IMG/VR virus record: IMGVR_UViG_3300017971_000082
Location: 1-50,081 of that record
Reading direction: 5' to 3' (one strand)
DNA from: a virus
DNA: 50,081 bases
The notes beneath the pieces are model-generated. The model did no database searches. It had not been told where the DNA came from and saw nothing but the letters and a program-made list of their open reading frames with translations. The translations under genes and the position numbers were made by a program. Positions within the stretch are counted from its first letter, which is position 1. Every line of letters starts with the position of its first letter. Below, piece by piece: positions 11,101 to 17,337 of the stretch.

Positions 11101-12228
11101 GGCATCATGCGCTACCGGCCCTGGCGGATCTTCGGCCATCTCGGCTCGTTCGGCATGCTGCAGGCGATGGAGCGTGCGCGGGACGTGAAGGCGCTCTACA
11201 CGGTGCCGACCGGGCACGGGTTCCAGCAGCCGGACCTGGCTCGGTTCTCCCGAGGCGTGCGCCACATCGTCGCATCGTGGGCGCTCTACACGTTCATGGA
11301 TCAGGTTCTGGGCATGGACACCGGGAACTTCATCGGTGCTCACCCGAGCGATATCCCGGGGCTCTCGGAGATGCCCTGGGTCTATGGGATCCCGAATTCG
11401 ATCCGCTTCATCCCGGGCGGCATCCCCGCTGGCGTGTCCACGATGCCTGCGAAGATGGGTCTCGGCACGGTGCTCGGGGCGGGCCGCCTGTTCCAGGAGG
11501 TGGCGGCGGGTCGGAGCCCTTCGGATGCGATGAGCAACCAGGTGCGGATCTTCAAGGATCAGAACCGCACGTTCTTCCTGCCCTTCGACAACGGGTGGGC
11601 GATCCCGGGCGGGTTCCTCACGATCCCGTTCTCGCGCTCGATCATCGGCAGGATGGGCCAGATGCTCGAAGCGGACGTGCATCCGACCGATCGGGAGAAG
11701 CCTCTCCGGTTCGGCCCCTCATCCAGGCCGGTCTCGACCACCTACGCTGAGATGCTCAAGCGGGCGATCTTCCCCGGCTCCCCAAGCTCATGGTCTGAGG
11801 GCTATCGGACTTCTCGCTACCGTGAGGGCGGGCGGATGACTCGGCAGTACATCCGTGATGACCTGAGCCAGCGGTTCTTCCGTGCTGAGAACCAGCAGGA
11901 GATGCAGGAGATCTTCGAGGAGGCGAGCAACCTGGGGCTCGGTGACTTCGCAAACACGCTGAAGTCGAAGGCCAGGCTCTGGAGCTGGAGCCCGAAGGTG
12001 AGATCCTACTCGATCAGTGACCCGCTCCCGGTCAAGATCAAGAACGCGATCGAGGATGCGGACTCGCTCACGACACTGGAGCGGGCGAAGGTTCACGAGC
12101 TGATCTGGGGCAAGGGCACGCCGCTGATGAGCTTGCGCCCGTCGAAGCTGCGCGCCTTCGCCCAGATGCCTGGTCTACTTGATCTGATCAATCGCTACCG
12201 CAGGGAGTTCATGCTGCGAGAGCGATGA
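5200..12228 (+). CDS. Giant internal virion protein (2342 aa)
   Basis: Largest gene of the genome, about 14 percent of its length. The N-terminal third has several Ala/Gly-rich hydrophobic stretches (near residues 105-135, 225-310 and 390-425) that could insert into membranes. Next comes a long Arg/Glu-rich, coiled-coil-like region (about 460-720), a Pro-rich linker, then a long mixed region. The C-terminal third has aromatic-rich helices. I see no lysozyme or transglycosylase catalytic motif and no RNA polymerase motifs such as those of the N4 virion polymerase, although a divergent enzyme cannot be excluded. It probably enters the cell with the DNA. Its 3' end overlaps the convergent gene by 20 bases. 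Confidence 0.6.
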   Translation: MPDQTPWSPRGYDPNRIRHSWSGGREEIVGGYRRLIYGLSDQEIFGSPEQAQQYENQLWQRLSLPEQQALRNERYGFFERLKYLRNLHTTRGERLATGAEQDKGLFGSLRAAAGEVVGGVGALPAIAGGLASAVGLESVGRGIKSLMYDDPGISAGQAARRTRDIFQGAFDPRYLEMGLEGQRDSSELLATAVRKNQERKRLGLPTEMGSELMERDIEIGQRGQEVAARGGIESVGRTVGDIGALVLGTKGLGMAAGAATKVPMAGGVLRGAGNAAQALGRGAVGRGAAGAASTGAAFGLLGVGREESWGAFPREFAFGAGMHGAGSLLGGFGGLMRGRALGGQKTLGLSPGVSTQVGTGMQQLSGRALAPAVRGGRGASAIRAAARGGAETAKLTAGSVAANVYEAVTDEDLTLGDALTRTLHEIPAHAVFGALSAARGRSGALRPESGGKASEAEKYRQMTEEPLPRALPQKRAFESMSAYRERVRREVPAVRQRQMWAERGRGGAQVQEGVVRRTVPGSIRAARRGMEPRTKDEWMRASAERVSKVERQVGEMRKAEDARMALAGERGQEFRKQVDARVEFDRKQRAQEIAERQGFKDPEAMVEATRQQVVEVSRRAESLLANEIRNVTGPQVDEFRREMATMLSELRRDLRKRGGIHQGVITKMWNRTLKKIEAIDPTLAVRAQAQMVRAREKKQPEQWKAFEPPKPKPEFMPETELPYEGMEKKPSAESKLPEPGRPTRGAETALPRPQDLVGSEPVPGEIVREGLKLAYPQSAKGRRFLTRESAASAEGHARFVEQFKGSPKEVAGQALLHARLQGEGLPRNTNAVRGEETFWGKVTEKAGVDAGTYSDALKQYRKAANKEYGKAAGEATKKAKATGAAADHLKGYLAEAAYGSKIGVDHQASREKAINAIAHPAGMLKDESNAAHRVAKAREMVREAELAMGFHEGQLWTNISFAMDARARKLGVWEEGTRQPSEKLYEEMVKGVQAKDTYGVYPWETILNERIRGEFEERIRDRGDAGEVGEGRRQLAGEAGREVPLELRLGMDTLTGYYLGGGIKSGLAKELGVTGDLLRFQKAVADKLVETGLATKGAGEHDYRWTDRGIAMVNDLSNWLNSNKRYRKNFPEFSPPWNEAVERPWDVRCLSPCGAFDGSQRTVEATAKHGLSEGEADRLVDHEPLMRDRLMEWAKGSWRRIKAGVMTDPTELNVYELTKTLKADPKNRGWIRKMVRHQFTPLWQIAPGLVQIGEKEGTHWILRSKQLESLATEGLGKEWVEDKSFIDGKTQPRFERVIDIVEEYGKLSHKDRLARMAEIGEEDWGRVQVIRTVLREMRKDIVQHLYDPIRVAIKRAKATGQNVDEAVGIDLHSLAPHLGVPFDPVSGSRMAWDNKLHREFFRNKNIRVIEEVMQAKELLEPGATTFVKLPNGQMLEVTGYGVRDYFPHVWMKYDLNPFLAQQYKTDISDTTPEIFDGMPTIKGHLRVANGYAKDPLVPQAKRRKFVANWLQRRLDRDGYVKHPAVLMMYLRESYRKIKHERVMQQGEDHLLGEYAPLDISTPAAAGKMLYESTSATTEQSYSSMAGHEVGGNLMMEVRGVFPPRYGKRFQAKGPWKMYIVRNQTKLGMREEGSDKWGADDVIVLHQPGPINQASNYIKLKGREEIQRARLFVRSRGLIQGITGVVENSFLWDRLEEIARGGGPKDWNARRGFLWRAWESIETTLGALGHHAALGGVINSPAAQMNLIEGNLVLNAATNGFQSVSAGWKTMRGFLPAATKRVPMYWKMASEGKSHREIWDAIAKDTLASDPNNAWAKHYERILKKSPYDLGGMHEKNMWAVDVVEGQVGKEESAVTQAMVEARDTAGRWIVKHIDPKMFTSFELSEQHTRQMLYMTAYDHYLKRFGNGAGKGKAPFVNPETGEHFRVIEGEAMRRDGTAENPHLLSAHDLAFGQVMRTHFVYRLAYHPGIMRYRPWRIFGHLGSFGMLQAMERARDVKALYTVPTGHGFQQPDLARFSRGVRHIVASWALYTFMDQVLGMDTGNFIGAHPSDIPGLSEMPWVYGIPNSIRFIPGGIPAGVSTMPAKMGLGTVLGAGRLFQEVAAGRSPSDAMSNQVRIFKDQNRTFFLPFDNGWAIPGGFLTIPFSRSIIGRMGQMLEADVHPTDREKPLRFGPSSRPVSTTYAEMLKRAIFPGSPSSWSEGYRTSRYREGGRMTRQYIRDDLSQRFFRAENQQEMQEIFEEASNLGLGDFANTLKSKARLWSWSPKVRSYSISDPLPVKIKNAIEDADSLTTLERAKVHELIWGKGTPLMSLRPSKLRAFAQMPGLLDLINRYRREFMLRER

Positions 12229-12610
12229 TCGCATTCCCGATGAGCAGGTCGAGGGCTTCGAGCCCGATCTGGGTGAGGACCGACACCATGTCGTGGAGGA
12301 TGGCGGCTTCGCGGAAGTGCCTGTTCTTCACCTGGCGCATCTGATCGGTGTTCATCTTGTAGAAGTCGATCAGCTCGCGGTCGGAGAAGGTGAGCAGCAG
12401 GTCGTGCTGGACGGAGGCGAAGGTCTCGCCGGCAACGAGGCGTTCGAGGTAGTCCTTGAGCGTCTCGACTGCGATCCCGACCATCGCATCCTTGTTGCGC
12501 TTGAGGAAGTTGCGGATCTCTCTGCGGGCTACGGCCGGGATCTCGTCGAGCCCGCCAGAGGAGAGCATGGCATCGAGGACGGCATCGGTCAGGGGAGTTT
12601 CGGATTCCAC
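12209..12610 (-). CDS. Unknown 133-aa helical protein, last gene of leftward block
   Basis: Start set at GTG 12610, which has AAGGAG 7 bases upstream. The frame is open further upstream to a GTGA overlap with the lipoprotein gene at 12715, giving an alternative 168-aa product. The protein is mainly helical and acidic to neutral, with the C-terminus hydrophobic and Leu/Ile/Ala-rich (LLIGNAIIALAA), which could be a buried helix or a membrane anchor. No family recognised. It overlaps the end of the giant virion gene tail-to-tail. Confidence 0.6.
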   Translation of the reverse strand: MESETPLTDAVLDAMLSSGGLDEIPAVARREIRNFLKRNKDAMVGIAVETLKDYLERLVAGETFASVQHDLLLTFSDRELIDFYKMNTDQMRQVKNRHFREAAILHDMVSVLTQIGLEALDLLIGNAIIALAA

Positions 12611-12711
12611 TTTGGTTCTCCTTGTGTTGAGTGTGAGGGTGATTTCTCTGCCCCGTGGGTGATATGCAGGGTCCAGCATCTTCCTCCACAGGGGCTCGCT
12701 TCGTGGCCAGA
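12611..12711. other. Short intergenic stretch, possible N-terminal extension
   Basis: No separate gene seen. On the minus strand the frame of the downstream gene stays open here, so this may be either leader or an N-terminal extension of that protein. No hairpin terminator is evident. Confidence 0.4.
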
Positions 12712-13068
12712 TCACTCCTTGGTGTTCTTGCCCTGGACGATCTGGTGCAGCTGATCCCACCACTTATGGTTCTCCTGCAGGAAGACCTGGAGACGCTCGG
12801 AGATGGGCTCTCCGACGACCGCCCGATCGGCTTCGAGCTTCGAGCCAGCCCAGGCGTTGACGACGACGGGAGCCAGGTCATCTTTCGAGACGGTTCCCTT
12901 GCAGCCCGTGAGCAGCGCGCCCAGGAGCGCCAGGATCAGAACGGCACAGCATCCACACAGGATCTGGTTGGCTCTGCGGTACCGCTCGGAGCGTGCTTCG
13001 AGGACTTCTTGGGTGCTGGTGTAGTAGTTATTCTCCAGGGAGCGATCCGATGGATTCCTATAAGCCAT
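12712..13068 (-). CDS. Putative lipoprotein / single-membrane-span protein
   Basis: 118 aa. A hydrophobic segment at about residues 36-54 ends in a lipobox-like L-T-G-C with Cys at residue 56, the pattern cut by signal peptidase II. The 33-residue charged N-region before it is unusually long for a lipoprotein signal, so a plain membrane anchor is also possible. The C-terminal domain would then lie in the periplasm. Start ATG is preceded by AAGGAG about 11 bases upstream. Small phage lipoproteins can be spanins (lysis) or superinfection-exclusion factors; neither can be assigned. It shares 133 bases with the regulator gene upstream in another frame. Confidence 0.6.
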   Translation of the reverse strand: MAYRNPSDRSLENNYYTSTQEVLEARSERYRRANQILCGCCAVLILALLGALLTGCKGTVSKDDLAPVVVNAWAGSKLEADRAVVGEPISERLQVFLQENHKWWDQLHQIVQGKNTKE

Positions 13069-13274
13069 AGTAGGAGGTACTCCTTATTGGGATCTTCGAT
13101 CCGGTCGATGAATGTTACGAGTGTGCTAAGCAGGGGCTCTCGGCTACCTGTCCTCCATCTGCTAAGGGTGGACGAAGCATAGCCCGTCCGCTGTTCCAGG
13201 TCCTTGAGCGATAGGCCGCGAAAGGCCATCCACTTCTTGAGCCTCGATGCGAACGGACAATGCTTTCGTTTCAT
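12936..13274 (-). CDS. XRE/Cro-type helix-turn-helix regulator
   Basis: 112 aa. Residues about 8-58 fit the lambda-repressor-like HTH fold: an N-terminal helix (FASRLKKWMAFRG), then LSLKDLEQRTGYASSTLSRW, where the recognition helix follows the Gly turn. Residues 75-112 are Pro/Ser/Thr/Ala-rich and look unfolded; this tail is encoded in the 133 bases that overlap the lipoprotein gene. The start overlaps the stop of the nuclease-like gene as ATGA, so it is translated with the recombination genes. Probably a transcriptional switch or repressor; its operator is unknown. Confidence 0.7.
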   Translation of the reverse strand: MKRKHCPFASRLKKWMAFRGLSLKDLEQRTGYASSTLSRWRTGSREPLLSTLVTFIDRIEDPNKEYLLLWLIGIHRIAPWRITTTPAPKKSSKHAPSGTAEPTRSCVDAVPF

Positions 13275-13660
13275 GTGAAGTCTTCGATGTCTTCTCGGGT
13301 GAAGTGATGCGACCTGTGCGCCAGGTACCTCTCACCCTTGCGAGTGCGAAAGCCCCAGGCTTCAAGCCGAACGTCCCATCCGCTGCTGAGAAGGAACTGG
13401 ATCACATGCAGGGACTGGCCTCTCCACGGGACCGTCCGGGACAGCATCTTGCGGAAGTGTGCCGCGAAGTGTCCTCCGGCTGCGCCTGTCACCTGGATGG
13501 CGACGGGAGGGGCTCCGGGCTTCACGGCGATCAGGTCGAAGATGCCCCACAGGTCGCGTGACACCGTGGCTCTGACGCTTGCGAAGCCTTCGACCCTCCC
13601 GACGAGGTATCCTTGGCTCTCGTAGTCGGAGATGGTCTTCTTGGTCTGGTCCAGTTTCAT
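13271..13660 (-). CDS. PD-(D/E)XK-like nuclease-fold protein
   Basis: 129 aa from ATG 13660, which has GGAG about 9 bases upstream. The pattern GYLVGRVEGF, then FDLIAV with Asp42, then a strand AIQVTG with Gln56 and Thr58 matches the core of a group of small phage proteins with a restriction-endonuclease-like fold, in which the usual (D/E)xK is replaced by QxT. The altered motif leaves catalysis open: it may be a weak or structural nuclease homologue. The C-terminal part has Trp and His/Arg-rich stretches. It overlaps the Rad52-like gene by 4 bases, so a role in recombination or DNA processing fits. Confidence 0.6.
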   Translation of the reverse strand: MKLDQTKKTISDYESQGYLVGRVEGFASVRATVSRDLWGIFDLIAVKPGAPPVAIQVTGAAGGHFAAHFRKMLSRTVPWRGQSLHVIQFLLSSGWDVRLEAWGFRTRKGERYLAHRSHHFTREDIEDFT

Positions 13661-14271
13661 TGAGGGGCTCCTCGGTTGGCTCGCTGCTGGCGCGAGTCGA
13701 AGACGTGCTCTCGCTTGTCGGGCTTCTGGTAGAGCGCGAGCCCGAAGGACCAGCCCAGGTTCGAGGCTGCCCGCTTGAAGGCGTCCGACTCTGCCCCCTT
13801 GCAGGCCATGTCGATGGGGCTCTCGCGATCCGTGAAGTGAATCGCCCTGGCTCCCTCGGGTGCATCCTGCGGTACGTGGGGGTTCGCCGTGCCGGTGCAG
13901 AAGCCTGTTCCGGTGTGGCAGGTCTCGCGGCCATCGGCCCACCGGATGATGAGCTTCACCTTGCAGATCCAGCCGCACCGATACACGGGCATGCACCGCT
14001 TGGTCTGGTAGTCCTGCTTGAGCCCGATCTCGCCGAACACCTCGGTGGGTCCATCGACGGTCTCGCTCGACCAGCCATGCGGCCCGAAGATCTCATTCAG
14101 GCGGGCTCGGACGTAGACGTGCTCCACGTAGTCCATCTGCTGGCCCGCTCGGCCCTTCTGCTCGCAGACGGCCATGTCCAGGCTCTCCTGGCACTTCTTG
14201 CGTTGCCAGAGAACCATCTGCTCGGGAGTCCATTCGGGACTCTTGGTCTCGGTCTTCTGTTCTTCGCTCAT
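13657..14271 (-). CDS. Rad52/Rad22-like single-strand annealing protein
   Basis: 204 aa. The motif VYVRARLNEIFGPHGWSSE (about 52-70) is the characteristic Rad52-type N-terminal block in which the neimFG-WS pattern recurs. A central beta-rich part (CKVKLIIRWADG) follows, then the conserved helix MACKGAESDAFKRAASNLG (about 154-172), matching the KA-x-TDA-x-KRA-x-x-FG block of the family. Such proteins bind ssDNA and anneal complementary strands. Start ATG overlaps the stop of the adjacent exonuclease gene (TGATG), a usual pairing of annealing protein with nuclease in phage recombination. Replication or genome circularisation by annealing is inferred. Confidence 0.75.
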   Translation of the reverse strand: MSEEQKTETKSPEWTPEQMVLWQRKKCQESLDMAVCEQKGRAGQQMDYVEHVYVRARLNEIFGPHGWSSETVDGPTEVFGEIGLKQDYQTKRCMPVYRCGWICKVKLIIRWADGRETCHTGTGFCTGTANPHVPQDAPEGARAIHFTDRESPIDMACKGAESDAFKRAASNLGWSFGLALYQKPDKREHVFDSRQQRANRGAPQ

Positions 14272-15335
14272 CACTCGGCCTCGGGGATGGGCGCATCGGG
14301 CCGCTGGATGCGGATGAGGCGCTCTTCCTTGGTGGGGGTGTACATCCCGGCGTTCTCCCAGCACCAGGCACGAGAGGGGCAGAAAGCGCAGCCGCCATTC
14401 GGGCTCTTGGGAAGCTCCGGGTCGGTGGTCTTGGTCTTCTGCTCGGGCTGGAATCCACGGGGAAGGGTGTTCTTCCCGCTCTTCCATGCCCAGAAGGCGC
14501 TCTCGAAGCCTCTGTAGCACTCTCGGGCCAGGTTGGCCTGGTACTCGAAGGCAAGCCCTCGGCGCACCTGGGACTCCTTGGCGAGGCCAATCAGGCAGGC
14601 TGTGTCGAGCGGCCCGTCGATCGTGCCGTCTGAGATCAGCCGGGTGAGAGCCTTCTCTCCTGTGCAGTTCTCCTCGTGAGGCAGCTCTTCGAGGAGCACG
14701 GCACCGTTGGAGACGGCCTTGTACTCCTCAGGCGTTTCAGGGGCTCTCTGCCTGGAGCGGACGAGGTAGCCGTGGTTGAGCAGGTGGATGCCCATGTTCG
14801 CCTGGCAGACGGCTCCCGGGTTGGGCTCAGGAGAGCGCCTGTTGCCCTTGCGGTCGTTGCGGTACATCCACTTGTCGATCTCGTACTTCGTGCCGGTCTT
14901 GTACTCCAGCACGGCCTGCGTGTCGGGGCAGATGCGGATGATCCCGTCCAGCTTGCCGGTGACGTAGATGGTGACCGCGTTGGCGCTGAGAATCGGGAAA
15001 ACCAGTTTTAGCTGGGTGCCGCGAACTTCCACACCGGATCCGACCAGATCCCCGTAGAGCGCGGCCTCCTCCATGTCACCTGTGCGGAAGACGGCCTGAG
15101 AGCGCCAGTCGTTCACCTCGAAGAGGCCCATGAGCTGATACGTGATGCGCCTTGGGCAGAGCAGCGCCCAATGCGAGCTTGAGGCCCAGAGCCCATGTGG
15201 GAGCCCGTCTTCGAGCCTCTTGATGGCCTTCTCCCACTTGGACAGGGCGATGCCTGCCAGGTGGTCTTCCATCTTGGCGATGGGGTTGTTCTCCATCTCG
15301 ATGAGCGGGAGGAAGTTGATGTTCGCTAGGTCCAT
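14271..15335 (-). CDS. Cas4/RecB-like Fe-S PD-(D/E)XK exonuclease
   Basis: 354 aa. Nuclease core: Asp130 in VTGKLDG and E144-x-K146 in VLEYKTG, the RecB-type PD-(D/E)XK motif. Four cysteines, Cys60 (in LLCPRRITYQL) and Cys316, Cys319, Cys325 (CxxCx5C near the C-terminus), match the arrangement that holds an iron-sulfur cluster in Cas4, AddB and Dna2 nucleases. It probably resects DNA ends to give ssDNA for the Rad52-like partner encoded directly downstream. Start ATG 15335 has AGGAG 5-6 bases upstream and lies after a hairpin-rich leader. Confidence 0.8.
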   Translation of the reverse strand: MDLANINFLPLIEMENNPIAKMEDHLAGIALSKWEKAIKRLEDGLPHGLWASSSHWALLCPRRITYQLMGLFEVNDWRSQAVFRTGDMEEAALYGDLVGSGVEVRGTQLKLVFPILSANAVTIYVTGKLDGIIRICPDTQAVLEYKTGTKYEIDKWMYRNDRKGNRRSPEPNPGAVCQANMGIHLLNHGYLVRSRQRAPETPEEYKAVSNGAVLLEELPHEENCTGEKALTRLISDGTIDGPLDTACLIGLAKESQVRRGLAFEYQANLARECYRGFESAFWAWKSGKNTLPRGFQPEQKTKTTDPELPKSPNGGCAFCPSRAWCWENAGMYTPTKEERLIRIQRPDAPIPEAE

Positions 15336-15350
15336 TTCATCTCCTGTAGG

Positions 15351-15390
15351 GCCTTGCCAGTATGCCAAAGCGTTAGCCACCTGGCAAGGC
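15351..15390 (-). promoter_or_regulatory. Leader hairpin before the exonuclease gene
   Basis: Perfect 10-bp inverted repeat, 15351-15360 (GCCTTGCCAG) against 15381-15390, with a 20-base loop, directly upstream of the ribosome binding site of the exonuclease gene in the minus-strand transcript. There is no T-run, so a processing, stability or attenuation role is more likely than a simple terminator. Confidence 0.5.
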
Positions 15391-15403
15391 TCGGTTGCTC
15401 CTT

Positions 15404-15425
15404 GGGAGGGCTTGACAGCCTTCCC
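15404..15425 (-). promoter_or_regulatory. Second hairpin in the 15336-15479 gap
   Basis: 9-bp stem with one G-T pair (15404-15412 with 15417-15425) and a 4-base loop. It lies after the stop of the 165-aa gene and before the exonuclease leader on the minus strand. No clear T-run follows. The remaining bases of this 144-bp gap hold no gene I can support. Confidence 0.45.
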
Positions 15426-15479
15426 GGTGAAGTGTAGGGGTCGGGGGCAGGGGGCGCCAATGGGAGGTAGTGTCCCCGC

Positions 15480-15977
15480 TCAAGCCTCGCAGACGAAGCG
15501 GTACCCGGTGGTGATGGACTGAGGCGGCCTGGGCTCGAAGCGGCAGTTGCCCTTGCCTTCCCCGTACTTCAGCTGCAGCCAGACGGTGACGGTGCACCAG
15601 TCCCACGGGGTACGGTACACATGAGTCACGGCCCCATCGTATGGGATCGACACGCCATCTTCGATAGCGTGCTGGATGGATCGTCTGCAGCTGTATCGAG
15701 AGTTGTGGCGCCGCCACCCAAGCTCGGCCAGCTCTCGGACGATCTGCTTGCCGATCAGGGTGAACTCTTCACCCGGGATCTCGAAGCGGACAGCGATGCT
15801 GATCCCACCTCCCCATGATGCGGTGATGTGGGTCTTCTCGAACCACTTGGGGAACTCGCGCCTCATCTGCGGTTCGAGCTTCTCCCAGAAGCCCCGGCAG
15901 ACGTTCAGGCGTGAGAGCTGCTTGTTCAGCTTGATGATCTCTTCGGTAAGCTCATCGAACTTCTGACGCTTGATCAT
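15480..15977 (-). CDS. Unknown 165-aa protein
   Basis: Start ATG 15977 has AAGGAG 7-8 bases upstream within the shared leader motif. Residues 1-30 are a charged helix (possible coiled coil: KFDELTEEIIKLNKQLSRL); the remainder is Arg/Trp/Tyr-rich and beta-like. No known motif found. It sits between the DUF932-like and exonuclease genes in the leftward block, separated from both by hairpin-containing gaps. Confidence 0.6.
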   Translation of the reverse strand: MIKRQKFDELTEEIIKLNKQLSRLNVCRGFWEKLEPQMRREFPKWFEKTHITASWGGGISIAVRFEIPGEEFTLIGKQIVRELAELGWRRHNSRYSCRRSIQHAIEDGVSIPYDGAVTHVYRTPWDWCTVTVWLQLKYGEGKGNCRFEPRPPQSITTGYRFVCEA

Positions 15978-15996
15978 GGCTCATCTCCTTGAAGGG

Positions 15997-16020
15997 GGAG
16001 CCTGGCAGGCGCCAGGCTCC
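15997..16020 (-). terminator. Strong hairpin between leftward genes
   Basis: Perfect 10-bp stem GGAGCCTGGC (15997-16006) with its complement 16011-16020 and a 4-base loop. It follows the stop of the DUF932-like gene and precedes the leader of the 165-aa gene on the minus strand. The tract after the stem is CCCTTC, not a U-run, so it may be a processing or stability element instead of an intrinsic terminator. Confidence 0.5.
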
Positions 16021-16036
16021 AGGGTTCGCTTGGTTG

Positions 16037-17191
16037 CTAGGCTTCGACCAGTTCAAGCTCTTTCTTGTCACGGATGCCGAGCATGATCCCGGAGAGCTGC
16101 TCCAGGTCGGCTCGGCGATCCTCGCTGATCTCGCTGGACTGTCCCAGGAAGCTCAGCGCGTTGGCCAGGCGCCACTTGGTCGCCTTGCCTGAGGGGATCT
16201 CGTTCTCGTCGTTGCGGCTGAGCACGGCGTTCACCTGCTCTGCCTCGGCCTTGCTGATGCGCTTGGCCTTCACCAGACCCTTGATCTCGGCCTCGGGCTC
16301 GATCTCCTCCTGAGCGGCGATTGCGAGGGGAGCCAGGCGGTTCTGAAGGGCTTGCGGCTGCAGCACGGACTGGACAGCATCCCGGATCATGCCGGCGCTG
16401 CGCAGCGTGTCGTGGCGGAAGGTGTCCTCTGCGATGGTGATGTCATCGGGCAGCCGCATGCCCAGATGCACCTCACGCAGCATCTTCTCACCGACCATGC
16501 CGTTGATGCAGGCGAGGCGAACGACCTTGAAGGCAAGCTCCTGGCCGCTCGCACCGAAGTCGGAGCTTCTCAGCGCCATGCCGACCCCGAGGTAGTCCAC
16601 GCCACCTGGCGTCTGCAGGGGGATGGGGTGGGGCAGGATCATCTCCATGCTCCACTTGATCTCGTCGTAGCTCGCCCGGTAGGGCTTCATCTGGAGCCTT
16701 CTGGCGGCTTCGAGGAACGAGGCGATGATGTCCACGCTATTCAGGCGCCGATACTGATCGCTGAGCACGCCTCGGATCTGGTTGTCCACGCTGCGGATCA
16801 GCATCCGCTCCCTGGTCTTCGTGTTCGCCAGGGTGGTCGAGATGGCATCTGCGACGACCATGCGTTGCCAGGGCTCTCCGTCGATCCAGTTCTTGAGGTT
16901 GCTGCCCCGTCCGAGCAGGTCGAGCTTTTCGGCGAACTGCCTCAGGGCGTGGCTGTGGAAGTGATTGGGCTCGGTGTCTCCGTTGAACAGCAGGCCGACC
17001 CGGTTCTTGCCGTCCACGGTCACCTCGATGGGCGTGGAGCTGCCGTTCTGGCCGACCTTGACGATGCGATCCTTCACGGGCTCTTGCTCAAGCCTCTCGA
17101 TGGTCGCTGTGGCTCTCTGGCGGCCCGTCTCGACCATCTGGTCGATCCTCTGGGTCACCTTCTCTTTCGAGACGATTTCTCGCTGGTTCAT
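16037..17191 (-). CDS. DUF932-like phage/plasmid protein
   Basis: 384 aa. A block LIRSVDNQIRGVLSDQYRRL (about 131-150) and a later strand VVRLACINGMVG (Cys228-x-Asn-Gly) match the recurring core of the DUF932 family, where the pattern is v-x-C-x-N-G. These proteins are common on phages and plasmids and often lie near recombination genes, but their biochemical role is not established. The C-terminus is acidic and helical. Start ATG follows the AAGGAGATGAGCC leader, which itself lies inside the 3' part of the overlapping zinc-ribbon gene. Family assignment is by pattern only. Confidence 0.6.
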   Translation of the reverse strand: MNQREIVSKEKVTQRIDQMVETGRQRATATIERLEQEPVKDRIVKVGQNGSSTPIEVTVDGKNRVGLLFNGDTEPNHFHSHALRQFAEKLDLLGRGSNLKNWIDGEPWQRMVVADAISTTLANTKTRERMLIRSVDNQIRGVLSDQYRRLNSVDIIASFLEAARRLQMKPYRASYDEIKWSMEMILPHPIPLQTPGGVDYLGVGMALRSSDFGASGQELAFKVVRLACINGMVGEKMLREVHLGMRLPDDITIAEDTFRHDTLRSAGMIRDAVQSVLQPQALQNRLAPLAIAAQEEIEPEAEIKGLVKAKRISKAEAEQVNAVLSRNDENEIPSGKATKWRLANALSFLGQSSEISEDRRADLEQLSGIMLGIRDKKELELVEA

Positions 17192-17333
17192 GGCTCATCT
17201 CCTTGGGTGTGGCGCTGAGGAGCCGCCAGATCTCGGCGGCAGCCTCAAGCTCTTCTGGGGTTACGTTCTCAAGCTCAAAGCACCTGTCGCAGTAGCCATG
17301 CTCGTCAGGCGCTCCACATATGGGACACGGCAC
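17088..17333 (-). CDS. Small zinc-ribbon protein
   Basis: 81 aa from GTG 17333. Cys3, Cys6, Cys15 and Cys18 (CPICG and CDRC) form a compact four-cysteine zinc site right at the N-terminus. An acidic helical part follows. The last third overlaps the DUF932-like gene by 104 bases and is Arg/Glu/Pro-rich, so the functional part is probably the first 50 residues. The start codon lies 4 bases after the preceding stop. Possibly a nucleic-acid- or polymerase-binding adaptor; no specific target can be named. Confidence 0.5.
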   Translation of the reverse strand: MPCPICGAPDEHGYCDRCFELENVTPEELEAAAEIWRLLSATPKEMSHEPARNRLEREGDPEDRPDGRDGPPESHSDHREA

Positions 17334-17337
17334 GAGC

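Noticed and set aside
5200-12228. N4-type virion RNA polymerase
   Set aside because: Size is suggestive, but none of the T7-like polymerase motifs could be found by eye.
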